A stretch of DNA of 64,000 nucleotides from PALSA-243 sp963743705 (GCA_963743705.1 CAVUQS010000021.1:310001-374000), one strand, 5' to 3'; counted from the stretch's first letter, positions 32,570 through 41,992 are shown. Numbers and translations are program-made. The notes: generated by a model not told the origin, from the letters alone.

Positions 32570-33371
32570 CCAGGCGCTCCAGCGCGGCTTCTGTAACCGG
32601 TTCTATCGATGCGTCCGCCAGTTTCTCGAAGCCCGTGAAGCGATACCGCAATCCCACTTCCAGCACGCCGATGCATGCTTTCACGTAATCGCGCACCAAC
32701 ACCTTCGACATACCTTCGAACCGTCCCACATAGTGGCCGGGAACTTCTACCACGCGCATGCCGCTCGCGAGCCACATGGCCATGATCTCGGTGAGATAGA
32801 TGGGGCTGCCATACCGGAATCGATATTGCGCGGCGGCTTCGGCGGCGCGGCGGCTATACAGCCGATAGCCATTGCTGTAATCGCGAATGCTCCAACGCAA
32901 CACGGCGCGCACCGCCAGATTGCATACGATGCTGACGAAGGTGCGGCCATTCGAGCGCCCCGTGATCTGGCTCTGCGGCAAGTATTTCGAAACGATCGCG
33001 ATATCGCCGCGGCCGCTCGAAATCGCTTCGATCGCTCGCGGCATTTCTTCCGGCACATGGGATAAGTCGCCATCCATCTCGATAAACACGTCGAACGGAC
33101 CGTGACTCAATCCCCACTTCATTCCTGCTAGCAATGCGCCGCCGCGCTGACAACCTTTGTATAACTTCCGCCTTTGCAGCAGCGCGATATGGCCGGCGCT
33201 CTCCGCGGCCCGTTTCTTGACGTATTCCAGCGTGCCGTCCGTGCTGCCGTCGTCGACGAGAAGCACGACGAAATCCCAACCCGCAAGCGCGGCTGTGACC
33301 CGATCCAGCAGGCGTTCGATCAACTCGAACTCATTCAGAATCGGAATGTTGACCAGGATTCTGGGGCGCAT
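32562..33371 (-). CDS. DPM1-like glycosyltransferase family 2
   Basis: 269 residues. GT-A motifs: ILVNIPILNEFELIERLLDRV, VLLVDDGSTDGTLEYV, and the metal site DVFIEMDGDLSHVPEEM with SKYLPQS downstream. It resembles polyprenyl-phosphate mannosyl or glucosyl transferases. There is no C-terminal membrane extension, so it acts as a soluble or peripheral enzyme. It may charge the lipid carrier used by the GT39-like membrane enzyme encoded two genes downstream. Confidence 0.88.
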   Translation of the reverse strand: MRPRILVNIPILNEFELIERLLDRVTAALAGWDFVVLLVDDGSTDGTLEYVKKRAAESAGHIALLQRRKLYKGCQRGGALLAGMKWGLSHGPFDVFIEMDGDLSHVPEEMPRAIEAISSGRGDIAIVSKYLPQSQITGRSNGRTFVSIVCNLAVRAVLRWSIRDYSNGYRLYSRRAAEAAAQYRFRYGSPIYLTEIMAMWLASGMRVVEVPGHYVGRFEGMSKVLVRDYVKACIGVLEVGLRYRFTGFEKLADASIEPVTEAALERLDG

Positions 33372-33408
33372 GGGCTCCGTTTATCGAAGTCTCTCACAAT
33401 CCGTTGTT

Positions 33409-34278
33409 TCACGTCTTTTGCAGAATCGCCCAGCGCAACAGGTATTCGCGCGACAGGGAATCGGCCGCTTGGAAAGCCGAAATTCCCGCGCGCGTCACGG
33501 CGCCCACGGCAATCTCCGCCGGCGGCAACTTACGCGAGGCTTGCGCCGCCAGGCCCAATCCGCAGGATTTAGCCATGCGCAAGAGGCCTTCCGCGCTGAA
33601 GTATTGAATGTGCTCCAGCGGAAACAACCGCCGGAAGAAAGCCTCGGGATGCGCGCCGCTCGGCCCGCACAACGCGCGGCCAACACGATAAACCAGCGAC
33701 TCCACGTTCGGGGTTTCCACATAGGCGACGCCGCCGCGTCGCAATCGCGCCTGCAGATTCTCCAGAAAAGCGCGCGGCGAGGCGACGTGTTCGATCAAGT
33801 CAATCGCCGTAATCACCGGAAAATCGCTCAGCGCCGGCGGCGCATCCTCCAGCGTGCAGCAGTATGCCTCCACGCCCGCGGCCATCGCCTGTCTTACGGC
33901 GCGCCGCGCAACATCGACGCCAATCGGCACAATTCCAAACTGCCGCGCGGCCGACGCAATAAACTGCCCCGTGTCGCAGCCGATATCGAGCGCCCGCTCT
34001 CCGCGCAGCTCCGCAAGATCCGTGAACTCGCCCAGGCGCTTGTAAATCGCCGCGCACCGCACGTCGATCGCGCTGACCGACGCCCGCCGATGCGCCAGGT
34101 AAGGGTGCTCGTAGTATTCGTCGCTATCGTGATAAGCGCTCTGCCGCGCCGCGGTCGGACGCGGCAGCGCCGTCCATGTGGCGCATTCACGGCAACGGAA
34201 CATCCGGAACTCGCGGATCCGCACCACCGGCCGCGCCTCCAGTTGCCCCGCGCAGGCGACGCATCGCTCGTCAGCCAT
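33409..34278 (-). CDS. SAM methyltransferase with N-terminal Cys4 motif
   Basis: 289 residues from the ATG at 34278. The first 40 residues contain CVACAG and FRCREC, two CxxC pairs that likely bind zinc, as in sugar C-methyltransferases of the class with a zinc ribbon. The SAM region is ALDIGCDTGQFIASAARQFG with IDLIEHVASPRAFLENL and RRGGVAYVETPN. It overlaps the carbamoyltransferase stop by 8 bp. The longer upstream frame lies within the carbamoyltransferase gene. It likely methylates a nucleotide sugar or glycan lipid. Confidence 0.85.
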   Translation of the reverse strand: MADERCVACAGQLEARPVVRIREFRMFRCRECATWTALPRPTAARQSAYHDSDEYYEHPYLAHRRASVSAIDVRCAAIYKRLGEFTDLAELRGERALDIGCDTGQFIASAARQFGIVPIGVDVARRAVRQAMAAGVEAYCCTLEDAPPALSDFPVITAIDLIEHVASPRAFLENLQARLRRGGVAYVETPNVESLVYRVGRALCGPSGAHPEAFFRRLFPLEHIQYFSAEGLLRMAKSCGLGLAAQASRKLPPAEIAVGAVTRAGISAFQAADSLSREYLLRWAILQKT

Positions 34279-36001
34279 GCACTGCGCTCGCGTTCCGTTC
34301 CCGGTAGTAAAGCCGCGATCCCATCGCCAGCAGATCGATCTTGGTCCGCTGAAAGCACCGAATGGCATCGGCGGGCGTGCAAACGATCGGCTCGTTGTCG
34401 TTGAACGAGGTGTTGATCACCAGCGGCGCCCCCGTGAGCCGGTGGAAATGCGAGATGATCTCGTAGAAATCCGGCGCATATTCGCGCCGCACCGCTTGCA
34501 CGCGCGCCGTTCCATCGTTATGCGTAATCGCAGGAAGCCTGTCACGCCACTCACGGCGCACGTTCATCGTCGTGATCATGTATTCGAGCGAATCGCAGCC
34601 CGGCAACGGCTCGAAGACATTTTCCAATTCTTCCGCCAGCACCGACGGCGCGAAGGGCCGGAAATGTTCCCGGTGCTTTACGCGCGAATTGAGAATATCC
34701 TTCATATCGTGGCGGCGCGGGTCCGCCAGAATCGATCGCGCCCCCAGCGCGCGCGGTCCGGCCTCCATCCGCCCGTTGAAAAAACCCACGATCAGACCGT
34801 CCGCAATCGCCTTCGCCACGTCAGCGTGCCAGCCATCTGACACACTCGCCGTCAATCCGAATTGCCGCTCGCATTCTACAATCTCTGCCGTGAAACCCGG
34901 CCCAAGATACAGATGCCGCGTCGCGTATTTTCGCGGCTGCCGGTGAACTGCGTGGTATCGATAAAGCGCGCCGCCCAGCGACCCGCCCACATCGCCCGCC
35001 AGCGGCTGGATGAACACGCGGCGAAAAATGCCCGCTTCGCAGATGGCTTGGTTCATGAGGCAATTCTGCGCCACGCCGCCCGCCAGGCACAGGTTCTCGG
35101 CCCCAGTGGCTTGCTTGGCGAGCCGTGCCATCGCGACGCCGTATTCCGTCACCGCGGCCTGCAGCGAAGCCGCCAGATCATATTCCCGCTGCGTGATCGG
35201 CGCTCCATATTCACGCGGCGCGCCCAGCAGGCCGCTCATCTTCTCCGAGAAAAGATGCGAACGCCCGCCGCGCTGAAATCCGAAATATGTGAGATCGAGT
35301 TCCAAGAGGCCGGTTCGCTCGTCGAGCCGGTAAAGTTGCCTGATCTGATCCTGAAATCGCGGCTCGCCAAAAGCCGCCATGCCCATCACTTTGTATTCGT
35401 CATACCAGCGAAATCCAAGAACGTGCGTGATCGCCGCGTAAATAATGGCGAAGCCGTGCGGAATCCGGTGCGTCACCTGGTCGGCAATGTCGAGCCCGCG
35501 GCCATGCGCGATAGTCTCCGTGGTTCCATCCACCGCGAAATCCATGGTGAGGATGGCGGCATCGTCATAGCCTGATCCGTAAAACGCGCTGGCCTGATGC
35601 GTCCGGTAGTGATCGAGAAACACCACGCGGAAATCTCCGCGCGCCGCATGGTTCCGTCGCAGAATCGATTTCAACCGCGCCAGATTTCCCAACCGCGCCA
35701 GCGGAGACATGGTCGCGGCGCCGCGCCCGGCCAATTTCAGCGAATGCGGAAACGCAGCCGCGGCCGCTTTCACTCCGGTCCAAAGATATTTGCGGGGATT
35801 GAGGTAGAAGACTACCTCGTCGACATCATCCAGCTTGAGACCGTTCGATTGGAGCGCCCAATCGATGGCTTGCTGCGGATAGGCATTAGTGTGCTTTTCG
35901 CGATTGAAGCGCTCTTCTTCGGCATACGCGGCGAGGTCTCCATCCACCAGAAGCGCCGCGCTGGAATCATGGAACCAGCTCCCGATTCCCAGGATCTTCA
36001 C
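34271..36001 (-). CDS. NodU/CmcH-family carbamoyltransferase
   Basis: 576 residues. Adds a carbamoyl group from carbamoyl phosphate to a hydroxyl of a sugar or antibiotic. The Kae1-like domain shows GIGSWFHDSSAALLVDG, DHYRTHQASAFYGSG with the metal-binding HxxxH, and LTMDFAVDGTTET; the YrdC-like domain shows the MEAGPRALGARSILADPR signature and PLVINTSFNDNEPI. Both halves are complete. GTG start, sharing one base with the upstream stop (TAGTG). In a glycan cluster it most likely decorates surface polysaccharide, not a small antibiotic. Confidence 0.92.
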   Translation of the reverse strand: MKILGIGSWFHDSSAALLVDGDLAAYAEEERFNREKHTNAYPQQAIDWALQSNGLKLDDVDEVVFYLNPRKYLWTGVKAAAAAFPHSLKLAGRGAATMSPLARLGNLARLKSILRRNHAARGDFRVVFLDHYRTHQASAFYGSGYDDAAILTMDFAVDGTTETIAHGRGLDIADQVTHRIPHGFAIIYAAITHVLGFRWYDEYKVMGMAAFGEPRFQDQIRQLYRLDERTGLLELDLTYFGFQRGGRSHLFSEKMSGLLGAPREYGAPITQREYDLAASLQAAVTEYGVAMARLAKQATGAENLCLAGGVAQNCLMNQAICEAGIFRRVFIQPLAGDVGGSLGGALYRYHAVHRQPRKYATRHLYLGPGFTAEIVECERQFGLTASVSDGWHADVAKAIADGLIVGFFNGRMEAGPRALGARSILADPRRHDMKDILNSRVKHREHFRPFAPSVLAEELENVFEPLPGCDSLEYMITTMNVRREWRDRLPAITHNDGTARVQAVRREYAPDFYEIISHFHRLTGAPLVINTSFNDNEPIVCTPADAIRCFQRTKIDLLAMGSRLYYRERNASAVHG

Positions 36002-36750
36002 TACCGGACCTTCAACTGCTCCGGCAGCACCGCGTAGCCTTCCGGCGGCGGAAACAGCGCCAGCATCAGCTCCAGCCGGCGCCGCAGATAGCGGCTCGGC
36101 ATCTGCCGCGGCCCTGTTTCCACGTCAATATCGCAGCATGCGCCGTGCAAATAGAGGGTGAGCGTGTCTTCGAACGCCTGCCGGGCGTAATCGCGGAAGA
36201 GCTTGGTTTCTTTGCGGACATTCGACTGGCGCCGCAGCAGAGCTTGCTTCAGACGCCAGCTTCGCTCATCCACTTCGCCGTGTATTTCCGCGCTCAATTC
36301 TTCGCGAATCGCGCGGTAAAACCGCTCCTGGGTCTCTGAAGTCCACCGCTCACCCACCAAAGCCGCCAGCGCGGCATAAAAGCTGTAGTGATAGTCGGCG
36401 ACTTCCACGTCCTTGGCGCCAAATGCCAACAGCGCCATGCCGTCCAAATCCAAACGGGATCCCGCGATCTGCCGCCCCTCGGCCGGGCGTTCGAATACCA
36501 CCGAGGCGCCGTCTTTTCCGGAGCCCTTTTCGAGGTATGGCGCCAACAGAATTCCCACCGGCGGCAACAGGGCGGCCAGGGTTGGCGAAATGGCCGCGAT
36601 GGGGTCGTCCAGGTAATGGCGCAGATCCTCCTCCGCGATGGGTAGCGTGGAGAAGTAGGAGAACTTACTGGTGACCGGGATCATCTCGCCGCGGAACCGC
36701 GCGGCTAGCTCTTGCACGGTCGTTTTGGACCGTTCGGCGTCGTTTGCCAT
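36001..36750 (-). CDS. Protein of unknown function
   Basis: 249 residues; I do not recognise a family. It is predicted soluble, with no signal peptide. The N-terminal third holds FSTLPIAEEDLRHYLDDPIAAI; the middle VEVADYHYSFYAALAALVGERW; the last third is helical and basic (ALLRRQSNVRKETKLFRDYARQAFEDTL). It is the first gene of the minus-strand carbamoyltransferase operon, with its stop sharing one base with the next start, so its job is probably tied to that glycan cluster. No Shine-Dalgarno sequence is evident. Confidence 0.7.
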   Translation of the reverse strand: MANDAERSKTTVQELAARFRGEMIPVTSKFSYFSTLPIAEEDLRHYLDDPIAAISPTLAALLPPVGILLAPYLEKGSGKDGASVVFERPAEGRQIAGSRLDLDGMALLAFGAKDVEVADYHYSFYAALAALVGERWTSETQERFYRAIREELSAEIHGEVDERSWRLKQALLRRQSNVRKETKLFRDYARQAFEDTLTLYLHGACCDIDVETGPRQMPSRYLRRRLELMLALFPPPEGYAVLPEQLKVR

Positions 36751-36805
36751 TCAGGTGGTTCGATTGTAACAGGTGGCATCTGCACGGGCGTTACACTAGT
36801 AGGAG

Positions 36806-37951
36806 ATGCGCAACATCCTGGTGTCGGCTGGAGAGGCATCTGGGGACCTCTACGCCGCTCTGGTAGTCGAAGAATTGCGCCGCGTCTGGCCCGATGCGCG
36901 ATTTTTCGGCTGCACCGGCCCCCGTATGCGCGCCGCTGGCGTCGAAACCGTCGTCGACGCCAACAGTCTGGCCGTGGTCGGATTGCTCGAAGTCGTCACC
37001 CATCTGCCGCGCATCCATGGCGAATACCGCAAGCTGCTGGCAGCCGCCGCGGAGCGCAAACCCGACCTCGCCATCCTCGCCGATTCGCCCGATTTTCACC
37101 TCCGCGTGGCCCGCAAGCTTCACGCCCGCAACGTCCCGGTGGCCTATCTTGTGGCTCCTCAGGTTTGGGCGTGGAGGAAAGGACGTATCCCACTCATTCG
37201 CCGAGTCGTCCGTCATTTGCTCTGCATCTTCCCTTTCGAGGAGAAGTTCTTTACGGATCATGGAGTTGCGGCTACATACATCGGACATCCCCTGGCCGGA
37301 CGGATACACGCCACGCTTTCGCGTGAAGCGTTTTTTAAGAAACACGGATTCGATCTCGCCCGTCCATTAGTTACGGTGTTACCGGGGAGCCGCCGCGGAG
37401 AGTCCGTCCGCCATCTGCCGGCGTTGTTGGATGCCGTGGCGCGGCTTGACCGGGAACACAGTTTGAACTTTGCTTTGCCGGCCTCGGCAACTACCGGGGC
37501 CGCGTTTTTTCGCGAGCGTATTGGGGATTCGCCCGTCACTGTGTTGGAAGGGGAAAGCTGGGACGCCATGGCTCACGCCTCTCTGGCCTTGGCCGCGAGC
37601 GGCACCGTCACGGTGGAAGCCGCTCTGTTAGGCGTTCCCATGGTCACTTTCTACAAGGTGACGAGGCCAAGCTGGGTGATCGGAAAGCTACTGGTGAATG
37701 TTCCGTATTATTCGATGGTGAACCTCATCGCCGGACGCGCCGTCGTCCCGGAGCTGATGCAGGGTCAAATGACCGGCGCCCGCATCGCCGCCGAGGCTGC
37801 ACGTTTGCTCACCGATAGCGCCGCACGCGCCGGGATGCAGACGGGACTTGCCGAAGTCCGCCAAAAGCTATCCGGTAAGGGCGACGCGCCCCAACGCGCC
37901 GCCGCCATCATCCAAGAAATTCTGGAAGGACAAGTCGCACATGTTTCGTAA
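36806..37951 (+). CDS. lpxB: Lipid-A-disaccharide synthase
   Basis: 381 residues. Joins lipid X and UDP-2,3-diacylglucosamine to form the lipid A disaccharide on the inner membrane. Clear GT19 features: ILVSAGEASGDLYAALVVEEL at the N-terminus, SPDFHLRVARKL, YLVAPQVWAWRKGRI, VTVLPGSRRGE and LAASGTVTVEAALLGVPMVTFYK, ending near YYSMVNLIAGRAVVPELMQ. This marks an outer-membrane bacterium with LPS. Its stop overlaps the next gene's ATG region by 11 bp. The other lpx genes are not in this window. Confidence 0.95.
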   Translation: MRNILVSAGEASGDLYAALVVEELRRVWPDARFFGCTGPRMRAAGVETVVDANSLAVVGLLEVVTHLPRIHGEYRKLLAAAAERKPDLAILADSPDFHLRVARKLHARNVPVAYLVAPQVWAWRKGRIPLIRRVVRHLLCIFPFEEKFFTDHGVAATYIGHPLAGRIHATLSREAFFKKHGFDLARPLVTVLPGSRRGESVRHLPALLDAVARLDREHSLNFALPASATTGAAFFRERIGDSPVTVLEGESWDAMAHASLALAASGTVTVEAALLGVPMVTFYKVTRPSWVIGKLLVNVPYYSMVNLIAGRAVVPELMQGQMTGARIAAEAARLLTDSAARAGMQTGLAEVRQKLSGKGDAPQRAAAIIQEILEGQVAHVS

Positions 37952-39935
37952 TCGCTGCACCGCCGCCACGGCCCTCGGCCTCGCGCTCTTCGTCACCGTT
38001 GTTTCCGCGCCCCTATCCGCGCAAAGCCCGGAGCGCCGCAACCGCATCGACGTTCAGGACTACACCATCAAGGCCGATATCAACCCCAACACGCAGACGA
38101 TTATGGCGCAGGCCACGGTGCGCTTCGTGCCCATCGATGACGGCGTGAACTCCGCCACGTTTGAGCTGAACAACGCGCTCAACGTCTCGAAAGTGGTCGA
38201 CGCGCAAGGCAAGCCCGTGCAGGCGCAGCGCAATCAATCCGATTTCACCGTTCGCCTGTCGTTCGATACGCCCCTCCCCAAAGGCCAACCTTATTCGGTC
38301 ACCTTCTTCTACGATGGCCGCCTCACCGGCGAAGAGGAATCGCCCGTTTCCGGCGTGAAGTTCGCCGCCATCCATCCCGATTACGCATACTTCCTCTACC
38401 CCGCGCGCTGGTTCCCCGTGAACGGCTACACCACCGACCGTTTCGGCGCGGACATGCAGATCACCGTGCCCACCGGATATACCGTCGCCGGCAGCGGCCT
38501 CGATTCGCATCAGGCGCAGGGCGACAAGAACCAATTCGAGTTCAAATTCGAGCGCCAGTCCTTCCCCGGCAGCATCGCGGTGACCAAGCAGCCGCCGGTC
38601 AATGTGCAATCGGAAGGCGTGCGCACGGCAGTTTTTTTCCGCGGCGATGAAGCCGCCATGGCCCAGGGATATGGCGATGAAACCGGCAAGCAGCTCACCT
38701 ATTTCACGAGCGTCTACGGTCTGCCCCCTTCCGCCAACCTCACCATGATCGAGACCGAAGCCGGCGCGCCTTCCGGCTACGCCGCGCCCGGCATGATTTT
38801 CCTGTCGCCGGGCACCATCGGCAGCCGCGTCAATTCCAAGGTGCTGTCGAATGAAATCGGACGTCAATGGTGGGAAGAGCTGGTCTCGCCCACTACCCGC
38901 AATCACCTGTGGCTGGAAAATGGATTCGCCACATACTCCGAGCTCCTTTGGACCGCACAGAGCACCGGCCAGGGCGCGATGGAAACGCAGCTTCACAACG
39001 AAATGGTGGGCGCGCTGACCGTCGATACCGTCCCGGTGATTCAAGCCGCGCGTCTCGAAGACTTTTCGCCGGAACTGTGGGCCTTAACGGGCGGCAAAGG
39101 CGCTACGGTGCTGCAGATGCTCCGCTATGTGATGGGCGATGCCAAGTTTTTCCAGGCCGTGAAAACGTTCCTGCAGCAAAACACTTGGAAATCGGTCAAC
39201 ACCGACGATTTCCGCAAGGCCGCCGAAGCCGCGTACGGACAGGATCTCGGCTACTTCTTTATCCAGTGGATCGAATCGAGCGGCGCTCCCGAATTCCACC
39301 TGGAATACACCGTTTTCCGCACGCAGAAGAACAACTTCCGTGTCATGGGTAAGATCGCGCAGGATCTCGACACCTTCCGCATGCCGGTTCAACTGAAAAT
39401 CGAGACCGAAGGCAACCCGGAAACGCAAACAGTGGAAGTGATGGGAACGTCTTCGGAATTCACCGTCGAAACCTTCGGCAAGCCCAAGAACATCATCATC
39501 GACCCCTCCAACAACGTGCTGCGTTACGATTCCGCCATTCGCGTAGCTGTCTCCATTCGCCGCGGCGAGCAGTTCTTCCAGTTGGCCGATTTCACCAACG
39601 CCTTGCACGAATATGAGAAGGCCCTCGAGACCAACCGCACCAGTTCGCTGGCGAATTTCCGCATTGCCGAGGTCTATTTCACGCAGGGCACCTTCCAGGA
39701 AGCAGCCAACAAATTCCGCGCCGTGCTCGATGGCGACCTCACGCCGAAATGGACCGAAGTCTGGGCCCGCATCAACCTGGGCAAGATTTACGATGTCAGC
39801 GGACAGCGCGATCGCGCGGTAGACCAATATAACCAGGCCATCCGCACCAAGGACGACACTGCGGGCGCGCAGACCGAGGCCGAAAAGTACATCAAGGCCC
39901 CCTATCAGCGCGAGCGCCGCGCCGACGATCAGTAG
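37941..39935 (+). CDS. Exported M1-peptidase-like protein lacking zinc ligands, with C-terminal TPRs
   Basis: 664 residues with a signal peptide (NRCTAATALGLALFVTVVSAP). The N-terminal beta domain and the mid-protein catalytic-like domain align with gluzincin aminopeptidases. But the HExxHW motif is NEIGRQW (residues 304-310) and the third ligand of the NEGFA motif is ENGFATYSE (E326, N327), so both His and the Glu ligand are missing. A C-terminal region (about 560-650) has TPR-like helices, such as FQLADFTNALHEYEKALETN. It is probably a binding or scaffold protein. Start at ATG 37941 overlaps lpxB by 11 bp. Confidence 0.83.
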   Translation: MFRNRCTAATALGLALFVTVVSAPLSAQSPERRNRIDVQDYTIKADINPNTQTIMAQATVRFVPIDDGVNSATFELNNALNVSKVVDAQGKPVQAQRNQSDFTVRLSFDTPLPKGQPYSVTFFYDGRLTGEEESPVSGVKFAAIHPDYAYFLYPARWFPVNGYTTDRFGADMQITVPTGYTVAGSGLDSHQAQGDKNQFEFKFERQSFPGSIAVTKQPPVNVQSEGVRTAVFFRGDEAAMAQGYGDETGKQLTYFTSVYGLPPSANLTMIETEAGAPSGYAAPGMIFLSPGTIGSRVNSKVLSNEIGRQWWEELVSPTTRNHLWLENGFATYSELLWTAQSTGQGAMETQLHNEMVGALTVDTVPVIQAARLEDFSPELWALTGGKGATVLQMLRYVMGDAKFFQAVKTFLQQNTWKSVNTDDFRKAAEAAYGQDLGYFFIQWIESSGAPEFHLEYTVFRTQKNNFRVMGKIAQDLDTFRMPVQLKIETEGNPETQTVEVMGTSSEFTVETFGKPKNIIIDPSNNVLRYDSAIRVAVSIRRGEQFFQLADFTNALHEYEKALETNRTSSLANFRIAEVYFTQGTFQEAANKFRAVLDGDLTPKWTEVWARINLGKIYDVSGQRDRAVDQYNQAIRTKDDTAGAQTEAEKYIKAPYQRERRADDQ

Positions 39936-39945
39936 ACCCTAAACG

Positions 39946-40611
39946 CTACTGATCGCAGGTTTTCGTTCGCTTGCGGCGGTGGAACAGTCCAAAACCGATC
40001 AGAGCAAATCCGATCATGGCGAAAGTCGCCGGTTCCGGGCTTTGCGTCATATCGAAATTGACGCCGAACTCGCTGTTGGCGCGATTCTGCTGCACCACGA
40101 TGCTCAGGGTGTTGGCGCCCACGTTCAGATCGCTCGAGACATCGAACTGGCTCACCGTGGTGCAAGTGATGCCGCTGGTGGCGCAGGGGCCGGTACTAGC
40201 GGTGCTGGTGATCGTCGCCACCGAGTGACCGTTCAAGGTTACGCTGGCCGTATCGTCCGCCAGAATATAGAAAGTGTAAAACCCCGCCAATGAACTCAGG
40301 TTGAAACTCTCCGTGAAGGTGACCGTTTGTGCTGCGGCCATGCCGCCGCAGAAGGTCGCTGTGGTGGCCTTGTTGACCGTCTGGTCATGGGCAGCGTTGC
40401 AGCCGAAGAGGCCTGCCGCGTCAAACGAAATCCACGACGATTGAGCGCCCGGAAAAAGGGCCGCGTCCCAGGTCGGATTGATCTGCGCGCTGGTGTACGC
40501 CACGGTGGCGCCGGTAGTGCTGTTAGTGACCGCCGCGGCCGAGCTATAAATCACGTCGGCATGAAGCGCGGTTATGGTCGCCAAAAGCAATGTGCAAACG
40601 GAAAGTTTCAC
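39946..40611 (-). CDS. PEP-CTERM secreted protein
   Basis: 221 residues with a signal peptide (KLSVCTLLLATITALHA) and a C-terminal PEP-CTERM signal: SPEPATFAMIGFALIG, a hydrophobic stretch and HRRKR. Such proteins are cleaved and anchored or released by exosortase, which is not encoded here. The mature part is a lectin-like beta sandwich with pairs of Cys (FGCNAAHDQTVN, CATSGITC) and a PA14/Ca-binding-like motif (GFYTFYILADDTASVTLNGHS). It likely belongs to extracellular matrix or biofilm. The gene is convergent with the M1-like gene (10 bp gap). Confidence 0.87.
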   Translation of the reverse strand: MKLSVCTLLLATITALHADVIYSSAAAVTNSTTGATVAYTSAQINPTWDAALFPGAQSSWISFDAAGLFGCNAAHDQTVNKATTATFCGGMAAAQTVTFTESFNLSSLAGFYTFYILADDTASVTLNGHSVATITSTASTGPCATSGITCTTVSQFDVSSDLNVGANTLSIVVQQNRANSEFGVNFDMTQSPEPATFAMIGFALIGFGLFHRRKRTKTCDQ

Positions 40612-40852
40612 TGATTCTCCTCAAAGCGGGTTCATCACACCCGACGCCAGATTAGCACCTAAGTACGCATTAGACCAAAAGTACCAGTAATGGGTCAGTT
40701 CCTCAGTGAATTCCCTAATTCAGTACCGTACTCTCAATGGTTAACAAAGGTCGGTAACTCCCGGATTACTAAGCATGTTTCCTGGCGCAACAGTATCGGC
40801 CCATTAGTTAGTAAAATTAGATTCGCCTGTAAGAAAGGACCGGGAAATATCG

Positions 40853-41935
40853 ATGCTTACTCACTGGATGGCAGTCCACGGGGATGGCCAAACCGTTCGC
40901 TTCAAATACATGCGTAAGGATGATTTCGCCGGCGCCATGAACATGAAACGTTTCGCCGAGCTGAAGGCGGAATGGAAAGTGGTCGGCCCGGGCGATGACT
41001 CGCCCAGACGGCGCCAGGTGGAGATCGAACTGGGAAAATTCGAAAAGGCGGCGGCTTATCAGGACAAGCGGCACATGGATATCGAAGCCCTTGCCCACGG
41101 CCGCGGCGTGCTTATTCTGTACCGGTGCTTCCTTAGGGCAAAGGAGGCGGCCAGGTTAGGCGCCCAAACCTTCAAGGAAATCGCCGCGATCTGGCCGTCC
41201 GGTTCCGGCCCGCGCAAGGGCCCGATCAACCTGAATCATCCCAAGCTGCAGCTTGTCATGCCGATTCTGGAAGAGTATTTCGCTCAGGTAAGCTCGGTCG
41301 AGAACCTGAAGCAAATCGTTGTCGGCTTTGAAAAAACGAGCCAGGGCCTGAGCGCGTCCGACGTGACAATCGCCGATTGTCTGGGTCGCGAGCGCACCGG
41401 CCCCGAAGGCTCGCCGGCCGAAGGCGTAGTCAACCTGAGGACCGGCGCCAAGAACGCATTGGACGCCGACATCAAAAGTCTCGACGAAGCATACGAGGCC
41501 CGGGCGGCCAAGCTACTAAAGCTAAGTGGGTCCGACCAGCAGCAAATGCTGGATACTCAGAAAGGCGTCGACGAGCAGTATCTGATGATGAAGCAACTCG
41601 AATCCGGCAACACGAAGAGCATTCACATCGAGTACTCATACATCGCCAAGTATTCGGTCGATGCCATGGCGCGCATCATCCTGCACGAGTCCACCCACAA
41701 GTTCGCCGCGACTGGCGACTTCGGATACGCGGATAAGGGCCAGATCCCCAAGCTCAATCCCAAAGACGCCGTGCGCAACGCCGACAGCTTCGCCTACGCC
41801 GGCATGTCCCTTCTGCGCGACTCCCTGGTAACCCCCGGCCAGTTGAATTCCGAAACGCCCCCCGCAATCGAGAGCGGCGGCATGGACTCGCTGCTCAACG
41901 TGGTCCTGGGAAAGGGCCGGAAAGCCAAAGCTTGA
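40853..41935 (+). CDS. Putative zinc metallopeptidase, M35-like
   Basis: 360 residues; no signal peptide. The C-terminal third holds HESTH (H278-H282), a TGDFGYAD stretch with D289 and Y292, and NADSFAYAG. HExxH plus a downstream Asp and NADSxxY strongly resembles the aspzincin/lysine-specific metallo-endopeptidase family (M35-like), although the His-to-Asp spacing (7) is a little shorter than in classical members. The N-terminal 270 residues are unrecognised and helical. It could be an intracellular toxin or an effector released by another route. The upstream 240 bp looks unusually A/T-rich. Next gene is an orphan antitoxin 57 bp on. Confidence 0.68.
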   Translation: MLTHWMAVHGDGQTVRFKYMRKDDFAGAMNMKRFAELKAEWKVVGPGDDSPRRRQVEIELGKFEKAAAYQDKRHMDIEALAHGRGVLILYRCFLRAKEAARLGAQTFKEIAAIWPSGSGPRKGPINLNHPKLQLVMPILEEYFAQVSSVENLKQIVVGFEKTSQGLSASDVTIADCLGRERTGPEGSPAEGVVNLRTGAKNALDADIKSLDEAYEARAAKLLKLSGSDQQQMLDTQKGVDEQYLMMKQLESGNTKSIHIEYSYIAKYSVDAMARIILHESTHKFAATGDFGYADKGQIPKLNPKDAVRNADSFAYAGMSLLRDSLVTPGQLNSETPPAIESGGMDSLLNVVLGKGRKAKA

Positions 41936-41992
41936 GGCAACGTGTCTCGAACAGTAAAACCCCAGGCCGATCCGGATCGCGATAATGTGCAT

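Noticed and set aside
40690..40917. Short frame in the gap before the M35-like gene
   Set aside because: It overlaps the likely real start and has no ribosome site or recognisable features.
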